Shown: positions 32,972 through 42,290, counted from the first letter of the stretch. The stretch is 56,708 bases of DNA from Desulfobacteraceae bacterium UBA2174 (GCA_002327445.1 DCWA01000037.1:1-56708); one strand, 5' to 3'. A program made the numbers and translations. Notes: generated by a model not told the origin, from the sequence alone.

Positions 32972-35232
32972 CACGGTGCACGCGAAGCCTGCTGATTCTC
33001 ATCGGCGCGTTGCTGGCGGCGGGAATCGGGGTTTGTCTGGCCGCGGAAAAGGCCCGGGCCATTTGGCGGTCACCGGGTTGGGGGCTTGCCTGCCTGTCGA
33101 TCCTGCTGGCGGCCGCCGTGGCCTTCGGTCTGGCCCTCAAATCGAAGAGCCGTCCCGAACAGACCGGGGCGTCACCTCCGTTGTCGCCTTCCATCCCGCC
33201 TTCCCTGCCGACTCCCATGCCGGCCGCCAGACCGCCCGCGGAAAAAAGGCGCGCCGAGCCGCACCTGGCCCAGCGCGCGGATGTCGAGGCCTTTTTTCTC
33301 GAGTTGTACCGCGCCCAGGCCGGCGCTGCCCGGGAGGCCGAGGCGCAACTGGCGGTCGTGGCCGAGGAGGAGCGGCAATGGCAGTACCGGCTCAGGCTGT
33401 TTCACCAAGGCCAATGGCGCGAGCGGCGCATGACCATCGGCTCCCTGGGGGATGGTTCGGGCAGCAAAAGCCAATGTTTTTACGTGATCTTCGATACGCA
33501 TCTGGTGGTCAAGATCCCGCCGAAACCCATCAGCGACCTCTCCGATTACCTCAGACGCCTGGACAACGAGGCGCGCATTGCCGGCCGGGTCCATGGCAGG
33601 CCCTGCGTGGTGCCCAATCTCACCGCCATTCTCAGCCGGCTCAAACGGTTTGATGACGCCTCTGAGGTGGATGGACCTCATCTCGAGGCGCGCTACCGGC
33701 AGTGGCTGGAGGCGGATCCGTCTCGCCAGCGCTTTTTGAAAATCGGCAGGGCATTCGCGTTTTTCATGGATCTTTCGCGCCACCAGTTCCTCGGCGAGGT
33801 GCTGCGGCAATCGGTGCGCAAACCCGGCCGGCTGGCTGCCGTGGCGGAGGAAGACGCGGCGCTGCTGGACGACTGTTCGGCCTTCGAGCAGAAATATGGC
33901 GGGGAGGCCGCCTCGGTTTGTCTGGATCTGCGAAATCTTTACGGTGTCTTTGACGCCCGGGCCCGGCAGACCCTTTCCGAAGTCGCCCCCACCGAGGTGA
34001 TGACGGAAATCGAAAAAAGGAGGTGGCTGTTGAAGCGGGCCGCCGGGGTGGCGGGCCCGATGGAAGAAAGAATCCGTCCGGCGGCGGCGCAGGCCTTGGC
34101 CGCGATTGCCGACGCGGTGTTCAGCCAGCGGCGTCAGAGCGTGGATGCTTACCGACGGCTGGCGAGAAACGAGGCCCAACTGCGGACGCTGCGGCAGGCC
34201 AAGGCGCCCATGGCGGCCCTGTCCGCCAATATGCTGGATCTGCTGGATTGGCTGGGCCGTCATCGGGTGGCGATGCGGGACTTGAAACCCGATAATCTGC
34301 TCGTCGCGGGAGACCCTGCCCAGTATCCCTATTTCTTGTCCGATTCCGGACGCTTCGTCATCGGGCTCATCGATGTGGAAACCGCCGTGATCTTTCCCTC
34401 GACCCCCGGGGCGACATGCCCCCAGCCACAGCTCGGGGGAACCCCGGCCTATGCGACGCCTTCCCATTTCGTGCCCAATGCCCTGCTTCAAGAGGTGTAC
34501 GGAGAGCCGGCGCGGATTCTTCAACTCCAGGATTGGTACGCCACCGTCGGAATCATTTTTGAAATCGTCGCCGGGACGCGCCTTTTCGACCGCACCGGCC
34601 GCTTGCTGACCCAATGGATTCGCGAAGTGCGCGGCCGGTCGACCGGCGCGGCGGTGACAAGGGTTGATTACGAGGACTTCAACAGCCGTTTCTGGCAGCT
34701 GGCGCGAAGCGAGTTCAGGGCGCGCGTGGTAGCGGCCGACCCATGGCTCAAGGCGGTATCGGTGCCGATGCCTGAGGGGCTGCAAGGGGAGCTGCGGGCG
34801 CAACTCGAACGCCGCGGCGTGCTGATGCGCCGGCGCATCGACGCCATGACGGCCGCCGGGGATTTTGTCGGCGATTCCCGGCAGTGCCAGGCTCTGGCGC
34901 GCCACACCGCGGATTCCCTGGAGCGGCTCCTGGCCGGCTGTCAGGAGGAGGCCGCGCCGCGCGGAGATCGCCTCGCGACGCTGCTGCGGCAGCAGCTGGT
35001 GCCGCTGAGAAAGGCCCAGGAGCGGATCGAGGCCGCCACCAAGGCCCTGGCTTCTCCCGGCGCCCGGATTTCGGTCAGGACGCTGTTGGCCATCCTGTTC
35101 GAAGCGGTCGCCGGAGACATGCAGACCTCCCCTGGCGGCGCAACCGAGGAAGTACTGACGAAAACCCGGTACGAACCCATCCAGAGCACCGAGGCGGCCA
35201 TGGTGCAGTGCACCCACAGCCTCTTTGAATGA
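32968..35232 (+). CDS. Membrane-anchored protein kinase-like protein
   Basis: A 754-residue protein. Two hydrophobic segments (residues about 5-26 and 38-57) anchor it, then a Pro-rich linker (PPLSPSIPPSLPTPMP) leads to a kinase-like fold. The Gly-rich loop is GSLGDGSGSKS near residue 157, and a Lys in VVKIPPKP near 182 is the probable ATP lysine. The catalytic loop MRDLKPDNLLV is near residue 436. LIDVE may stand for the DFG motif, and GTPAYATPSHF is the activation-segment end. A 150-residue insertion or separate helical region lies between the two lobes. The ATGA overlap with the YkgJ-like gene indicates coupling. Substrates are unknown. Confidence 0.75.
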   Translation: MTRCTRSLLILIGALLAAGIGVCLAAEKARAIWRSPGWGLACLSILLAAAVAFGLALKSKSRPEQTGASPPLSPSIPPSLPTPMPAARPPAEKRRAEPHLAQRADVEAFFLELYRAQAGAAREAEAQLAVVAEEERQWQYRLRLFHQGQWRERRMTIGSLGDGSGSKSQCFYVIFDTHLVVKIPPKPISDLSDYLRRLDNEARIAGRVHGRPCVVPNLTAILSRLKRFDDASEVDGPHLEARYRQWLEADPSRQRFLKIGRAFAFFMDLSRHQFLGEVLRQSVRKPGRLAAVAEEDAALLDDCSAFEQKYGGEAASVCLDLRNLYGVFDARARQTLSEVAPTEVMTEIEKRRWLLKRAAGVAGPMEERIRPAAAQALAAIADAVFSQRRQSVDAYRRLARNEAQLRTLRQAKAPMAALSANMLDLLDWLGRHRVAMRDLKPDNLLVAGDPAQYPYFLSDSGRFVIGLIDVETAVIFPSTPGATCPQPQLGGTPAYATPSHFVPNALLQEVYGEPARILQLQDWYATVGIIFEIVAGTRLFDRTGRLLTQWIREVRGRSTGAAVTRVDYEDFNSRFWQLARSEFRARVVAADPWLKAVSVPMPEGLQGELRAQLERRGVLMRRRIDAMTAAGDFVGDSRQCQALARHTADSLERLLAGCQEEAAPRGDRLATLLRQQLVPLRKAQERIEAATKALASPGARISVRTLLAILFEAVAGDMQTSPGGATEEVLTKTRYEPIQSTEAAMVQCTHSLFE

Positions 35233-35301
35233 CCGCTCCACGGGGATGGCGCAAAGGATTCTGCCCTAAGCTGATCCCGGGTCGCACTAGGGTCGAAAAT
35301 C

Positions 35302-35335
35302 AAAAAGGGGCTACGGCTTGTGTTGCCGTAACCCC
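35302..35335 (-). terminator. Intrinsic terminator after tRNA-Pro
   Basis: Minus-strand stem GGGGTTACGG / CCGTAGCCCC with a 9-nt loop, followed by TTTTTG. It lies 10 nt beyond the CCA end of the tRNA. Confidence 0.85.
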
Positions 35336-35345
35336 TTGATTTTCT

Positions 35346-35422
35346 TGGTCGGGAAGACTGGATTTGAACCAGCGACCCCAGCGTCCCGAACGCTGTGCTC
35401 TACCAGGCTGAGCCACTTCCCG
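35346..35422 (-). tRNA. tRNA-Pro (CGG)
   Basis: 77 nt on the minus strand. The acceptor arms CGGGAAG and CTTCCCG pair fully and are followed by ACCA. The anticodon loop is TTCGGGA in a CAGCG / CGCTG stem, giving anticodon CGG for proline codon CCG. The T-loop GTTCAAATC and the D-arm TGGCTCAGCCTGGTAGAGCA are normal. It has its own promoter and terminator. Confidence 0.95.
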
Positions 35423-35437
35423 ACGTGTAGAATCGAA

Positions 35438-35466
35438 CTTCTAAGGCAATCGGGATTTGATGTCAA
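35438..35466 (-). promoter_or_regulatory. Promoter of tRNA-Pro
   Basis: Minus strand: a perfect TTGACA (35466-35461), a 17-nt spacer and TAGAAG (35443-35438), with the mature tRNA starting 16 nt further on. A good match in box sequence and spacing. Confidence 0.7.
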
Positions 35467-35529
35467 TCCCAATTTTAGCCGATTTGCCCCTGGATGCGTT
35501 CTCCTGGTTTCGGCATCCCGGTATGGTGG

Positions 35530-36054
35530 TCAGTAGCGCTGATCCGCGTATTCGACCCAGCCGCCGGCTTCGACCAGTGCCCGATCAAAGGGAGCCAGGG
35601 TGAAGGGCACCTCCTCGCGGATTCCCTCCGATGTGAATTCGAACAACATGCCGGGAAAATCCACGGCCACCCGGGTGGCGCGACCGCTGAAGCGCTCGAA
35701 CAGCCGCGCGATGGTCTCCGGCGCCAGCGCGACGGCCATCAGACCGCAGTTGAACATATTCTGCCGGAAGATGCGGGCGAAGCTCTCGGCGATTACCAGG
35801 TGAATGCCGTTGGCTTCCAGAGCCCAGGGTGCGTGCTCCCGACTGGAGCCGCAGCCGAAGTTGGCCCGGGTGACGATGGTGCCGACCCCGGCGAGGTCCC
35901 GGGCCGCGTCGAATTCCTCCAGCGCCAGGTCTTCCAACAGGTAGGGTTTCAGGGCCGCTTTGGTCATTTCGGTGAGGTAGCGCGCCGGGATGATTTCGTC
36001 GGTGTTGATGTCGCTGCGGTCCAGGAACAAGACCTTGCCGCCGAAGTTTCGCAT
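35530..36054 (-). CDS. leuD: 3-isopropylmalate dehydratase small subunit
   Basis: A 174-residue swivel-domain protein of the LeuD/aconitase-related family. Signature features are DINTDEIIPARYL near the N terminus (residues about 15-27) and NFGCGSSREHAPWAL (about 64-78), which gives substrate-binding residues. The length fits the archaeal-type/HacB-like LeuD (about 165-175), which usually pairs with the HacA-like LeuC encoded 161 nt upstream. The substrate is most probably isopropylmalate, but homoaconitate or citramalate-type substrates cannot be excluded by sequence. Confidence 0.87.
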   Translation of the reverse strand: MRNFGGKVLFLDRSDINTDEIIPARYLTEMTKAALKPYLLEDLALEEFDAARDLAGVGTIVTRANFGCGSSREHAPWALEANGIHLVIAESFARIFRQNMFNCGLMAVALAPETIARLFERFSGRATRVAVDFPGMLFEFTSEGIREEVPFTLAPFDRALVEAGGWVEYADQRY

Positions 36055-36215
36055 GGGGTTGCCTTTCTGTTGGAAGCCCGAAGTCCGGTGCGGGGTTCAG
36101 GGTTTCAGATTCCTCGCTACCGCTCGGAATGACTAGGAAAAGATGCCGGAGGGGTTCGCACCGGGCCTACAAATGACCTATGACCAGTCACCAACCTCCA
36201 ATGACCATCCGCCGA

Positions 36216-37499
36216 CTAACGAAGGTCCCGGGCACTCGTCAACCGTCCGGCCACGGCCGTGGCCGCCGCGGTGGCCGGGCTCACCAGGTGCACCATGCCG
36301 CCCTTGCCCATTCGGCCGGGAAAGTTGCGGTTGGTGGTCGAAGCGCATACTTCTCCTTCGGCTAGCACTCCGTTGCTCATGCCCAGACAGGCGCCGCAGG
36401 TGGGATTGGTCACGCAGAAGCCCGCCTCCATGAACACCTCTATCAAGCCTTCGGCAAGCGCCTGGCGGAACACCTTGGGGGTGGCCGGCGAGAGGATGGC
36501 GCGCAGGGAGGGGTGGATCCGCCGGCCTCGTAAAACGGCCGCCGCGGCGCGCAGGTCCTCGATGCGGCCGTTGGTGCACGATCCGATGTACACCTGGTCC
36601 ACCACCACATCCCCCATCTCGCGCACCGGTCGCACCTGGTCGGGCTTGTAGCCGAACGTGGCCAGCGGTTCCAGGTCGGACACGTCGCAGACCAGGGTCT
36701 CGGCGTAAACGGCGTCCGGGTCGGGCCACCATGACTTGAAATCTTCCAGGGCCGCCTGATGGTTGGCGTATGCGTTCTCGATAAACGGCCACAGGTAGTC
36801 CACCGTGGCCTGATCCGGCCGGCAGATGCCGCAGGTGGCGCCGGCCTCGATGGCCATGTTGCACAGGGTCATGCGCGCTTCCATGCTCATGGCCGAGACC
36901 ACCGGGCCGTCAAATTCGATGATGTGGTCGGTGGCGCCGTCGACCCCGAGGCGGCCGATGATGGACAGGATGACGTCCTTGGCGAAGACCCCCTCGGGCA
37001 GGGTGCCGGTGATGTCGATGCGGATCGTCCGGGGGGTGCGAAAGGCGCAGACTCCCTTGAGAATTCCCACCTCCAGGTCGGTCGTACCCACCCCGGCAGC
37101 AAAGGCGCCGAAGGCCCCGAGGGTGCAGGTGTGGCTGTCGCCCATGATGATGGTGTCGCCCGGTCGCACGAATCCCTTTTCCGGAAACAGGGCGTGGCAG
37201 ACCCCGTTGCGGCCGATATCGAAAAAATCGGTGATCCCGTGCCGTCGCGCCCAGTCGCGCAGCACCTTGCCCTGGGAAGCGGTCTTGCTGTCCTTTGCCG
37301 GGGTCACGTGGTCGATGACGGCCTTGATGCGGCCGGGATCGAAAACTCGGTCCTTGCCCCGGGCCATCAGGTCGTTGATGGCGATGGGAGTGGTGATTTC
37401 GTGGCAGAAGACGGCGTCCAGGCGGATGGTTTCGATGCCTTCGGCCGGGCGGTCGACGCGATGGGCGTCGAAGATTTTTTCAGCAATGGTCAGACCCAT
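36216..37499 (-). CDS. leuC: 3-isopropylmalate dehydratase large subunit
   Basis: A 427-residue [4Fe-4S] hydro-lyase subunit of the LeuC/HacA family. Cluster Cys lie in IGSCTNGRIEDLRAAA and NPTCGACLGM. GDSHTCTLGAFGAFAAGVGTTD... is represented by the motif GDSHTCTLGAFGAFAAG, typical of aconitase-type active sites, and the GRMGKGGMVHLVSPATAAA tail is characteristic. The ATG at 37499 is chosen because GGGGAA lies just upstream and the family starts MGLTIAEKI; a start at 37511 is also in frame. It pairs with the leuD gene downstream. Leucine biosynthesis is the likely role; no leuA or leuB is in view. Confidence 0.88.
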   Translation of the reverse strand: MGLTIAEKIFDAHRVDRPAEGIETIRLDAVFCHEITTPIAINDLMARGKDRVFDPGRIKAVIDHVTPAKDSKTASQGKVLRDWARRHGITDFFDIGRNGVCHALFPEKGFVRPGDTIIMGDSHTCTLGAFGAFAAGVGTTDLEVGILKGVCAFRTPRTIRIDITGTLPEGVFAKDVILSIIGRLGVDGATDHIIEFDGPVVSAMSMEARMTLCNMAIEAGATCGICRPDQATVDYLWPFIENAYANHQAALEDFKSWWPDPDAVYAETLVCDVSDLEPLATFGYKPDQVRPVREMGDVVVDQVYIGSCTNGRIEDLRAAAAVLRGRRIHPSLRAILSPATPKVFRQALAEGLIEVFMEAGFCVTNPTCGACLGMSNGVLAEGEVCASTTNRNFPGRMGKGGMVHLVSPATAAATAVAGRLTSARDLR

Positions 37500-37545
37500 G
37501 AGATTCCCCATGATTTGGTGTTGGCAAGGAGCGTATTTGATAGGA

Positions 37546-37620
37546 GTTATCGGTTATCGGTTATCGGTTATCAGGAAAAAAATCGAGGGGGTTCTCACTG
37601 ATAACCGATAACCGATAACC
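37546..37620. repeat. TTATCGG tandem repeat forming a 23-bp hairpin
   Basis: Three to four tandem TTATCGG units (37546-37574) face their inverse (37598-37620). The arms at 37552-37574 and 37598-37620 pair perfectly over 23 bp with a 23-nt loop and are followed by TTTTTT on the plus strand. It lies between the convergently unrelated, same-strand lepA and leuC genes and could act as a terminator or a mobile remnant. Confidence 0.75.
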
Positions 37621-37663
37621 TTTTTTCTTAGCGTCCCTGGCGTTTGTTTTATAAGAAAGGGGA

Positions 37664-39460
37664 TCAATCCGTGTCGGTGCGCAACACGGAGAGGAAGGCC
37701 GACTGGGGGATTTCCACCTTGCCCACCATCTTCATCCGCTTTTTTCCCTTCTTCTGCTTTTCCAGCAACTTGCGTTTGCGGGTGATGTCACCGCCATAGC
37801 ACTTGGCCGTCACGTCCTTGCGAAACGGGGAGACGGTGGTGCGGGCGATGATGTTGGCGCCGATGGCTCCCTGGATGGCGATCTTGAACATCTGACGCGG
37901 AATTTCCTCTTTCAAACGCTCGCAGGCGTTGCGGGCGCGCTCCACGGCCCGCTCCCGGTGGACGAGCTGGCTCAGGGCGTCGACCCGCTCGCCGTTGATC
38001 AGGATGTCCACCTTGACCAGGTCGGTTTCACGGTAGTCGATGATTTCGTAGTCGAAGGATCCGTATCCCTGGGTGATGGATTTGAGCCGATCGTAAAAAT
38101 CGTAGATCACTTCGGCCAGGGGCAGTTCAAAGACCATCTCCAGCCGGTTGCTCGTCAGGTACTGGTAGTTCTTGTTGATCCCTCGCCGGTCGAGGCACAG
38201 CTTCATGATGGCGCCCATGTAGCGGTCCGGGGTGATGATGGCGGCCCGGATGAACGGTTCCCGGGTCCGGGCGATCTGGGCGGGGTCCGGATAGAGGGCC
38301 GGGTTGTCGATCACCAGCGTCTCGCCGTTGGTCAGGTCCACCTCGTAGCGCACCGAAGGGGCGGTGAGGATCAGGGACAGATCATACTCGCGCTCCAGGC
38401 GCTCCTGGACCACCTCCAAATGCAGCAGGCCGAGGAACCCGCAGCGGAAGCCGAAGCCCAGGGCCACGGAGCTGTCCTTTTCGTAGATCAGGCTGGCGTC
38501 GTTGAGCTTGAGTTTTTCCATGCCTTCCGCCAGCGCCTCGTAGTCGTCCGAAGCCACCGGGTAGATGGAGGAAAAGACCACCGGCTTGGCTTCCTTGAAC
38601 CCGGGCAGGGGACGCTCGCAGGGGCGCCGGTCCAGCGTGATGGTGTCGCCGCAACGGGTGTCGCTCACCGTCTTGATGCCGGCGATGAGGTAGCCGACTT
38701 CCCCGGCCGAAAGCTCCGGCCGGGCCCGGCGCACAATCTGGAAGACCCCCACTTCCTCAACCTTGTAAACGACTCCGTTGGACATGAAGCGGACCACGTC
38801 GCCGGCCTGCAGGCGGCCGTCGAACACCCGGAAATGGACCACCGTGCCGCGGAAGGGATCGTAGTGGGAGTCGAAGATCAGGCAGCGCAGGGGCTGGTCC
38901 GGATCGCCCGTGGGCGGAGGCAGCTTGGTCACCACCGCCTCCAGGACCGCCTCGATGCCGATACCCTCCTTGGCCGAGGCCAATACGGCGCTGTCCGGGT
39001 CCAGGCCGAGGTCGTCGGCGATCTGTTGGCGAACCCGCTCGATATCGGCCGAGGGCAGATCGATCTTGTTGATCACCGGAATAATTTCGAGGTTGTGTTC
39101 CAGGGCCAGGTAGAGGTTGGCCAGGGTCTGGGCTTCGACCCCCTGACTGGCGTCGATGAGCAGCAGGGCGCCTTCGCAGGATTTCAGGGCGCGGGACACC
39201 TCGTAGGTGAAGTCCACGTGGCCCGGGGTGTCGATGAGGTTGAGCCGGTAGTCCTTGCCGTCCGCGGCCCGGTAGGGAAGGCAGACCGTCTGGCTCTTGA
39301 TGGTGATGCCCCGCTCCCGCTCGATGTCCATGGAATCGAGGATCTGGTCCTTGAAATCCCGGTCCGCCACGATGCCGCAGCGCTGGATCAGCCTGTCCGA
39401 GAGGGTGGACTTGCCGTGGTCGATGTGGGCGATGATGCTAAAATTGCGAATTTGTTTCAT
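37664..39460 (-). CDS. lepA: Elongation factor 4 (LepA)
   Basis: A 598-residue translational GTPase. G1 is AHIDHGKSTLSDRL near residue 10, G3 is DTPGHVDFTYEV, and G4 is NKIDLPSAD. The C-terminal LepA-specific domain is present, with RKRKLLEKQKKGKKRMK near the end and SVLRTDTD as the last residues. LepA binds the ribosome and helps back-translocation or initiation under stress. The length is normal (about 600). A candidate promoter lies about 145 nt upstream. Confidence 0.97.
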   Translation of the reverse strand: MKQIRNFSIIAHIDHGKSTLSDRLIQRCGIVADRDFKDQILDSMDIERERGITIKSQTVCLPYRAADGKDYRLNLIDTPGHVDFTYEVSRALKSCEGALLLIDASQGVEAQTLANLYLALEHNLEIIPVINKIDLPSADIERVRQQIADDLGLDPDSAVLASAKEGIGIEAVLEAVVTKLPPPTGDPDQPLRCLIFDSHYDPFRGTVVHFRVFDGRLQAGDVVRFMSNGVVYKVEEVGVFQIVRRARPELSAGEVGYLIAGIKTVSDTRCGDTITLDRRPCERPLPGFKEAKPVVFSSIYPVASDDYEALAEGMEKLKLNDASLIYEKDSSVALGFGFRCGFLGLLHLEVVQERLEREYDLSLILTAPSVRYEVDLTNGETLVIDNPALYPDPAQIARTREPFIRAAIITPDRYMGAIMKLCLDRRGINKNYQYLTSNRLEMVFELPLAEVIYDFYDRLKSITQGYGSFDYEIIDYRETDLVKVDILINGERVDALSQLVHRERAVERARNACERLKEEIPRQMFKIAIQGAIGANIIARTTVSPFRKDVTAKCYGGDITRKRKLLEKQKKGKKRMKMVGKVEIPQSAFLSVLRTDTD

Positions 39461-39807
39461 GGCTCCGGTTCACCTGGTAGCGCATCACCCGCCCTGACAT
39501 AAATTCTCGAAGAACCTTGGTCCGCGGAGGGCAATCTCATCAATCGGTTGACTTTTCCTGTATTTCGTACTAAAAGTCTAATTTCATGAAAAAAAACATA
39601 CCTTTCTATCAAATTTAATCAGTTGGTGTCAAGTCCATCCGGCGACTCCTGAAAGGTCGGGAACAAATCGTCGGAAACGGGTCCCGAGGCCTCGGGCCGC
39701 GCGCGGTACGAGGTGGGACATTTTTGAGGGGCTTGCAACGCCGGGATCGAGTCCTGGCCGGGGTTTGAAACCGAGTTTCAATACGGAAGGGGAGTTTTTG
39801 TTTTCAA
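39461..39807. other. Divergent intergenic region between lepA and the GGDEF gene
   Basis: This 347-bp region separates two divergent genes. Positions about 39540-39620 are AT-rich. It holds the lepA promoter candidate (see 39605-39632). On the right, AAGGGGAG lies 15 nt before the GGDEF start. No gene is seen. Confidence 0.5.
39605..39632 (-). promoter_or_regulatory. Candidate lepA promoter
   Basis: Minus strand TTGACA (39632-39627), a 16-nt spacer and GATAGA (39610-39605). The -35 is perfect and the -10 is weak. Confidence 0.4.
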
Positions 39808-40746
39808 ATGGGTGAAGTCGCGGAACAGAACGGCAACGGGATACCACGAACCGTTCTCATCGTGGATGATGACGAAGCGATTCGCGAAGCGATGCACGAG
39901 TTCATCGAACGCTTCGGGTTCATGGTGAACGAAGCCGCCAGTGCCGAGGAGGCGCTGGACATGCTGCGGACCGCGGTCGTGGATGTCGTGGTGACCGACA
40001 TCATGCTGCCGGGCAAGGACGGTCTGAATCTGACTGACGAGGTCCGGCGCCGCTACGACAGTGACGTGATCGTGATGACGGGTTACAGCGGCAACTATTC
40101 CTACGAGGAGGCGATCAATAAGGGCGCCAGCGACTTTGTCTTCAAACCGGTGCGTTTCGAAGAACTTCTGCTGCGGCTGAAACGGGTGTTGCGGGAGCGC
40201 GGTCTGCGGCAGGAACGCGACCGGGTCGTCAAGGAGCTGAAAACGCTCGCCATCACCGACGGATTGACCCAGCTTTACAACTCCCGGCACTTCTACATCC
40301 AACTGGAAGTGGAGGCGGGCCGCTGTACGCGTTACAACCACTCCTTGACCCTGCTGCTGATGGACATCGATCACTTCAAGAACTACAACGATGCCTACGG
40401 CCACCTGGAAGGGGACAAGGTGCTGGTGCGGCTGAGCCGGATCATCAAGAGCTGTCTGCGGCAGATGGACTCGGCCTTCCGTTACGGAGGCGATGAGTTC
40501 ACCGTTCTTCTTCCGGAAACCCGGGTCGAGGAAGGGAAGACGGTGGCCTACCGGATCAAGGAAGCCGTCAGGGCCCAAAATTTTTTCCCCCTGCCGGACG
40601 AGAAGGCGGTCAATTTCACCATCAGCATCGGGGTGGCCCAGTACAAGGCGCCGGAAGAGATCGCCTCCTTTATTCAACGGGCCGACAGGGCCATGTACGC
40701 TTCCAAGCAGGAAGGCCGCAACCGGGTTTCGATCCTGGTGGCCTGA
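39808..40746 (+). CDS. Response regulator with REC and GGDEF domains
   Basis: A 312-residue protein. Residues about 15-125 form a receiver domain with the acidic pair in VLIVDDDEAIREAM, the phospho-acceptor Asp in VVVTDIMLPGKDG and the Lys in FVFKPVRFEEL. Residues about 150-310 form a diguanylate cyclase domain with an intact YGGDEF active site. RQMD, five residues before GGDEF, fits the RxxD inhibitory I-site. So it should make cyclic di-GMP on phosphorylation. The partner histidine kinase is not in view. Confidence 0.92.
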   Translation: MGEVAEQNGNGIPRTVLIVDDDEAIREAMHEFIERFGFMVNEAASAEEALDMLRTAVVDVVVTDIMLPGKDGLNLTDEVRRRYDSDVIVMTGYSGNYSYEEAINKGASDFVFKPVRFEELLLRLKRVLRERGLRQERDRVVKELKTLAITDGLTQLYNSRHFYIQLEVEAGRCTRYNHSLTLLLMDIDHFKNYNDAYGHLEGDKVLVRLSRIIKSCLRQMDSAFRYGGDEFTVLLPETRVEEGKTVAYRIKEAVRAQNFFPLPDEKAVNFTISIGVAQYKAPEEIASFIQRADRAMYASKQEGRNRVSILVA

Positions 40747-40764
40747 ATTCCCACTAATTTTCCC

Positions 40765-41181
40765 ATGATCACCTTCGATTTTCTCGATGCCACCGATGAT
40801 AGCGACCTGCGTCAGATGATCCGCCTTTACCGGGCTGCGGGATGGTGGGGCGAAGGCCCTGATGATCCGGCCCTGGTGAAGCGCATCGTCGCCGGCAGCC
40901 ACTGCGTGGCGGTGGCGCGGCATCAAGGGCGGATCGTCGCCATGGGGCGGGCCATCAGCGACCGGGCCAGCGATGCCTGGATTCAGGATGTCACCGTTGA
41001 AGCGGCACTGCGCCACCGGGGCATCGGTTCGGAAATCGTCCGGCGCATCGTGGCGCGCCTGGACGCCGATGGAATGAGCTGGATCGGTCTGGTGGCGGAA
41101 AACGGGAGCCATCCGTTGTATGAACCGCTGGGCTTTGCGGCCATGCAGAACGCCCAGCCGATGGTGCGGATCAAACGATGA
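40765..41181 (+). CDS. GNAT-family acetyltransferase
   Basis: A 138-residue GNAT N-acetyltransferase. The acetyl-CoA-binding motif A is seen as VTVEAALRHRGIGSEIVRRI (about residues 74-93). The last part NGSHPLYEPLGFAAM is the usual motif B end. It overlaps the DUF2156 gene by an ATGA. The substrate is unknown, and its position after the GGDEF gene (18 nt gap) gives no clear clue. Confidence 0.85.
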   Translation: MITFDFLDATDDSDLRQMIRLYRAAGWWGEGPDDPALVKRIVAGSHCVAVARHQGRIVAMGRAISDRASDAWIQDVTVEAALRHRGIGSEIVRRIVARLDADGMSWIGLVAENGSHPLYEPLGFAAMQNAQPMVRIKR

Positions 41182-42092
41182 ATCTCCAGCCCCTTACCTT
41201 TGACCACTATGACCGGCTCAAACCCTTTTTTGCCGATCAGGGGCACCGGCTCAGCGCCTACTGCCTCACCTCGATCATCGCCTGGCAGACCCGATTCTAC
41301 CAGCCACAATTCGCCGTGGATGACGACGGGTGGCTGGTGGTGGCGGCCGAGTTTTTTCGAAAACGCGAAAAGCGCCACCTGCTGCTGCCGATCCGGCCCG
41401 GGGCCGAATCCGAGCCCGACCGGCTTCGGCGGCTGGCGCTGGACGCCGGCTTCGATTGCTACTGGTTCGTGCCCGAAGCGTACGTGAAAACCCGTTTGCC
41501 GGAGTTGGAGCGCTATTTCAGCGTGAGCGAACAGGACGGGTTTCACGACTATGTGTATCGACGCAGCGACCTGGCCGAACTGGCAGGCCGCGGCTATCAC
41601 AAGAAGCGCAACCTCATCCGGCAATTCACCGACGAATACGTGCAGAACGGAAGGACCGAGGTGGCGCCGATCGAGCCGTCCGACGTGCCGGCCTGCATCG
41701 ATTTCCTGGAACGATGGTGCGCGGAGCGCGACTGCGGCGTCGAAGACGAGGAGGACGACCTGGCCTGCGAGAAGATCGCCGCCATCAATGCGCTGGAAAA
41801 CCTGGCGCGCACCGAGGCCCGGGGGGTGCTGATCCGCGTGGACGGCACCGTCAGCGCCTTCGCCGTCGGCGCCCGCCTCACGGCCGACATGGGCGTGCTG
41901 ATGTTCGAAAAGGCCTACAATCACGTCAAGGGGCTTTACCAGTACCTGGATCGGCTCTGCGCCCGCCGTTTGTTCGATGCAATGGCCTACGTCAACAAGG
42001 AAAGCGACATGGGGATCCCCGGCTTGCGCCAGGCCAAGCGTTCCTATCACCCGGTGGGTCTTTCCAAGAGCTACATGCTCAATCTGCGGTGA
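41178..42092 (+). CDS. DUF2156 (phosphatidylglycerol lysyltransferase-like) protein
   Basis: A 304-residue protein of the DUF2156 family, which is a double GNAT-like fold related to the MprF C-terminal domain. Residues about 130-300 show GYHKKRNLIRQFTDEY and AFAVGARLTADMGVLMFEKA followed by YVNKESDMGIPGLRQAKRSY, all recognisable family elements. There is no MprF membrane part. It overlaps the GNAT gene by four bases, so both are translated together. It may transfer an aminoacyl or acyl group; the real substrate is unknown. Confidence 0.82.
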   Translation: MNLQPLTFDHYDRLKPFFADQGHRLSAYCLTSIIAWQTRFYQPQFAVDDDGWLVVAAEFFRKREKRHLLLPIRPGAESEPDRLRRLALDAGFDCYWFVPEAYVKTRLPELERYFSVSEQDGFHDYVYRRSDLAELAGRGYHKKRNLIRQFTDEYVQNGRTEVAPIEPSDVPACIDFLERWCAERDCGVEDEEDDLACEKIAAINALENLARTEARGVLIRVDGTVSAFAVGARLTADMGVLMFEKAYNHVKGLYQYLDRLCARRLFDAMAYVNKESDMGIPGLRQAKRSYHPVGLSKSYMLNLR

Positions 42093-42117
42093 CGTGCCAT
42101 GGAGGGACCAAGGGATA

Positions 42118-42290
42118 AAATAAATTCGAAATTCGAAATTCGCAACAGTGACTGAAATTCGAAATTCGAAACAAAGATTGAAATTCGAAACACGAAGCTG
42201 CAATCGAAATTCAAAGAAGGTAAATTCGAAACGTCAAGAGCAAATCCAAAACGTATTGGTTTCGAATTTCGATATTCGGATTTCGCATTT
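42118..42290. repeat. Degenerate AATTCGAA tandem repeat
   Basis: About ten loose copies of a GAAATTCGAAATTCG-type unit in AT-rich sequence, between DUF2156 and the rhomboid gene on the opposite strand. A related bit, AAATTCGAACATCGACGTTC, lies at 43295-43315 on the other side of the rhomboid gene. Confidence 0.65.

Noticed and set aside
33172..35241. A 689-residue open frame on the minus strand
   Set aside because: It overlaps the kinase-like gene completely, shows no domain and has shadow-type composition.
37958..39502. A 514-residue open frame opposite lepA
   Set aside because: LepA is unmistakable on the other strand; the frame has no recognisable domain.
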